The notes under the pieces: model-generated
Databases searched by the model: none
Seen by the model: the letters and a program-made list of their open reading frames with translations, nothing else
Told to the model about the DNA's origin: nothing
Assembly: GCA_003233255.1 (NCBI GenBank)
Contig: QILH01000043.1
Coordinates: forward strand, 1 to 6,676
Direction: 5' to 3'
Source of the DNA: Gammaproteobacteria bacterium
Lineage (GTDB): Bacteria; Pseudomonadota; Gammaproteobacteria; UBA6429; Thiohalophilaceae
Length of the DNA stretch: 6,676 nucleotides
Position numbers and translations under genes: made by a program
Part shown: in pieces, positions 6,041-6,676 of the stretch
How the letters are laid out: each line of letters starts with the position of its first letter
How positions within the stretch are numbered: position 1 is the stretch's first letter

Positions 6041-6676
6041 ATGATGAAACTTCAAAATATCATCAATTACACGATTATCGATTTTTCGTGACCCCTGAAC
6101 ACGAGTGCAGCTATTTACCAGATCGTGAAGCCACGACTTTATTTATTGATCCGCAAACCGAATTGACGACCAAAACCTATAGCCTGTTTTCTGAGCTTGG
6201 CTTTCGGCGAGGTGGCGACCATGTTTACCGACCACACTGCACCTTATGCCATGAGTGCAAATCAGTACGCATCAACGTGAATAAATTCACCCCCTCACGC
6301 TCACAACGCAGAATCATCAAACGTAACGCCAACATAACGGTGAGCTGGATCGATGCCGAATATAAAAAAGAACACTTCCAGTTATATCAGTTGTATATGA
6401 ATCACCGGCATGGTGACAGCTCGATGGTTAGCGATGATTCTGAACAATATCAACGCATGATGAACGCCCAATGGTGCAAAACAAAGTTAGCCGAATTCTA
6501 TGATGATAATAAATTAATTGCCGTTGCCATCACTGACTGGCTGGAAAATGGCTTATCAGCCGTATATACGTATTTTGACCCGGAATATTCAGACTTCAGT
6601 CTGGGTACATTTTCTATACTACACCAGGTTACTGCCGCTAAAGAATCAGATCGTAATTATGTTTATCTAGGCTACT
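6037..6676 (+). CDS. bpt: Aspartate/glutamate leucyltransferase (Ate/Bpt family), 213 residues visible, 3' end off window
   Basis: Bpt adds Leu from Leu-tRNA to proteins with N-terminal Asp or Glu, sending them to ClpS-ClpAP; these genes are also annotated ate. The ATG at 6037 overlaps the aat stop in an ATGA, indicating translational coupling, and no good Shine-Dalgarno is present. The N-terminal ATE domain shows CSYLPDREATTLFIDP (24-39), GFRRGG (55-60), YRPHCTLCHECKSVRI (64-79, with Cys68, Cys71 and Cys74) and SQRRIIKRN. The C-terminal domain carries AVYTYFDPEYSDFSLGTFSI and ends at VYLGY on the window edge, so about 20-30 residues of the usual ~235-240 are missing. The family assignment is secure. 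Substrate preference (Leu transfer to Asp/Glu rather than Arg transfer) is inferred from the short bacterial family. In related genomes infA and clpA often follow. Confidence 0.95.
   Translation, partial: MNDETSKYHQLHDYRFFVTPEHECSYLPDREATTLFIDPQTELTTKTYSLFSELGFRRGGDHVYRPHCTLCHECKSVRINVNKFTPSRSQRRIIKRNANITVSWIDAEYKKEHFQLYQLYMNHRHGDSSMVSDDSEQYQRMMNAQWCKTKLAEFYDDNKLIAVAITDWLENGLSAVYTYFDPEYSDFSLGTFSILHQVTAAKESDRNYVYLGY

Overview
The window looks like a stretch of core chromosome from a gammaproteobacterium of moderate GC (roughly mid-40s percent by eye). All six protein genes are recognisable. Five belong to families found across that class, and the order ftsK / trxB / aat / ate resembles, from memory, the Pseudomonas-type ftsK-trxB-aat-ate-infA-clpA neighbourhood. 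No rRNA, tRNA, CRISPR array, phage gene or complete insertion sequence was seen. Both edges cut through genes: ftsK on the left (C-terminal part missing) and ate/bpt on the right (last few tens of codons missing).

Layout. Two transcription units diverge from a roughly 240-base intergenic region near 2732-2975. Leftward (minus strand) run ald (alanine dehydrogenase, 1673-2731) and then ftsK (DNA translocase, from 1595 off the left edge), separated by 77 bases that hold a good -10 hexamer for ftsK. Rightward (plus strand) run trxB (thioredoxin reductase, 2976-3941), a 185-base gap with a structured, possibly MITE-like element, a FemAB/GNAT-like acyltransferase of the DUF482/COG3146 family (4127-5263), aat (leucyl/phenylalanyl-tRNA-protein transferase, 5288-6040) and ate/bpt (6037 to the edge). 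The last two overlap by four bases (ATGA). The 24-base gap before aat and the ATGA overlap suggest the last three genes are one operon.

How the genes fit together. Aat and Ate/Bpt are the two bacterial N-degron transferases. They add Leu/Phe (Aat) or Leu (Bpt) from charged tRNA to protein N-termini, so that ClpS-ClpAP destroys the protein. The gene just upstream is from an uncharacterised family whose Fem/GNAT-type fold is related to the transfer domain of those two enzymes. Three consecutive genes may therefore share a transferase fold, which makes the COG3146 protein the most interesting unknown here. TrxB supplies reduced thioredoxin. Ald interconverts alanine and pyruvate with NAD. FtsK couples chromosome segregation to division. 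Nothing in the sequence ties ald or ftsK functionally to the rightward genes.

The least explained non-coding parts are the 3968-4121 element (imperfect terminal inverted repeats plus internal hairpins, ending five bases before a start codon) and the nested inverted repeats between ald and trxB. No wholly new multi-gene system is visible.
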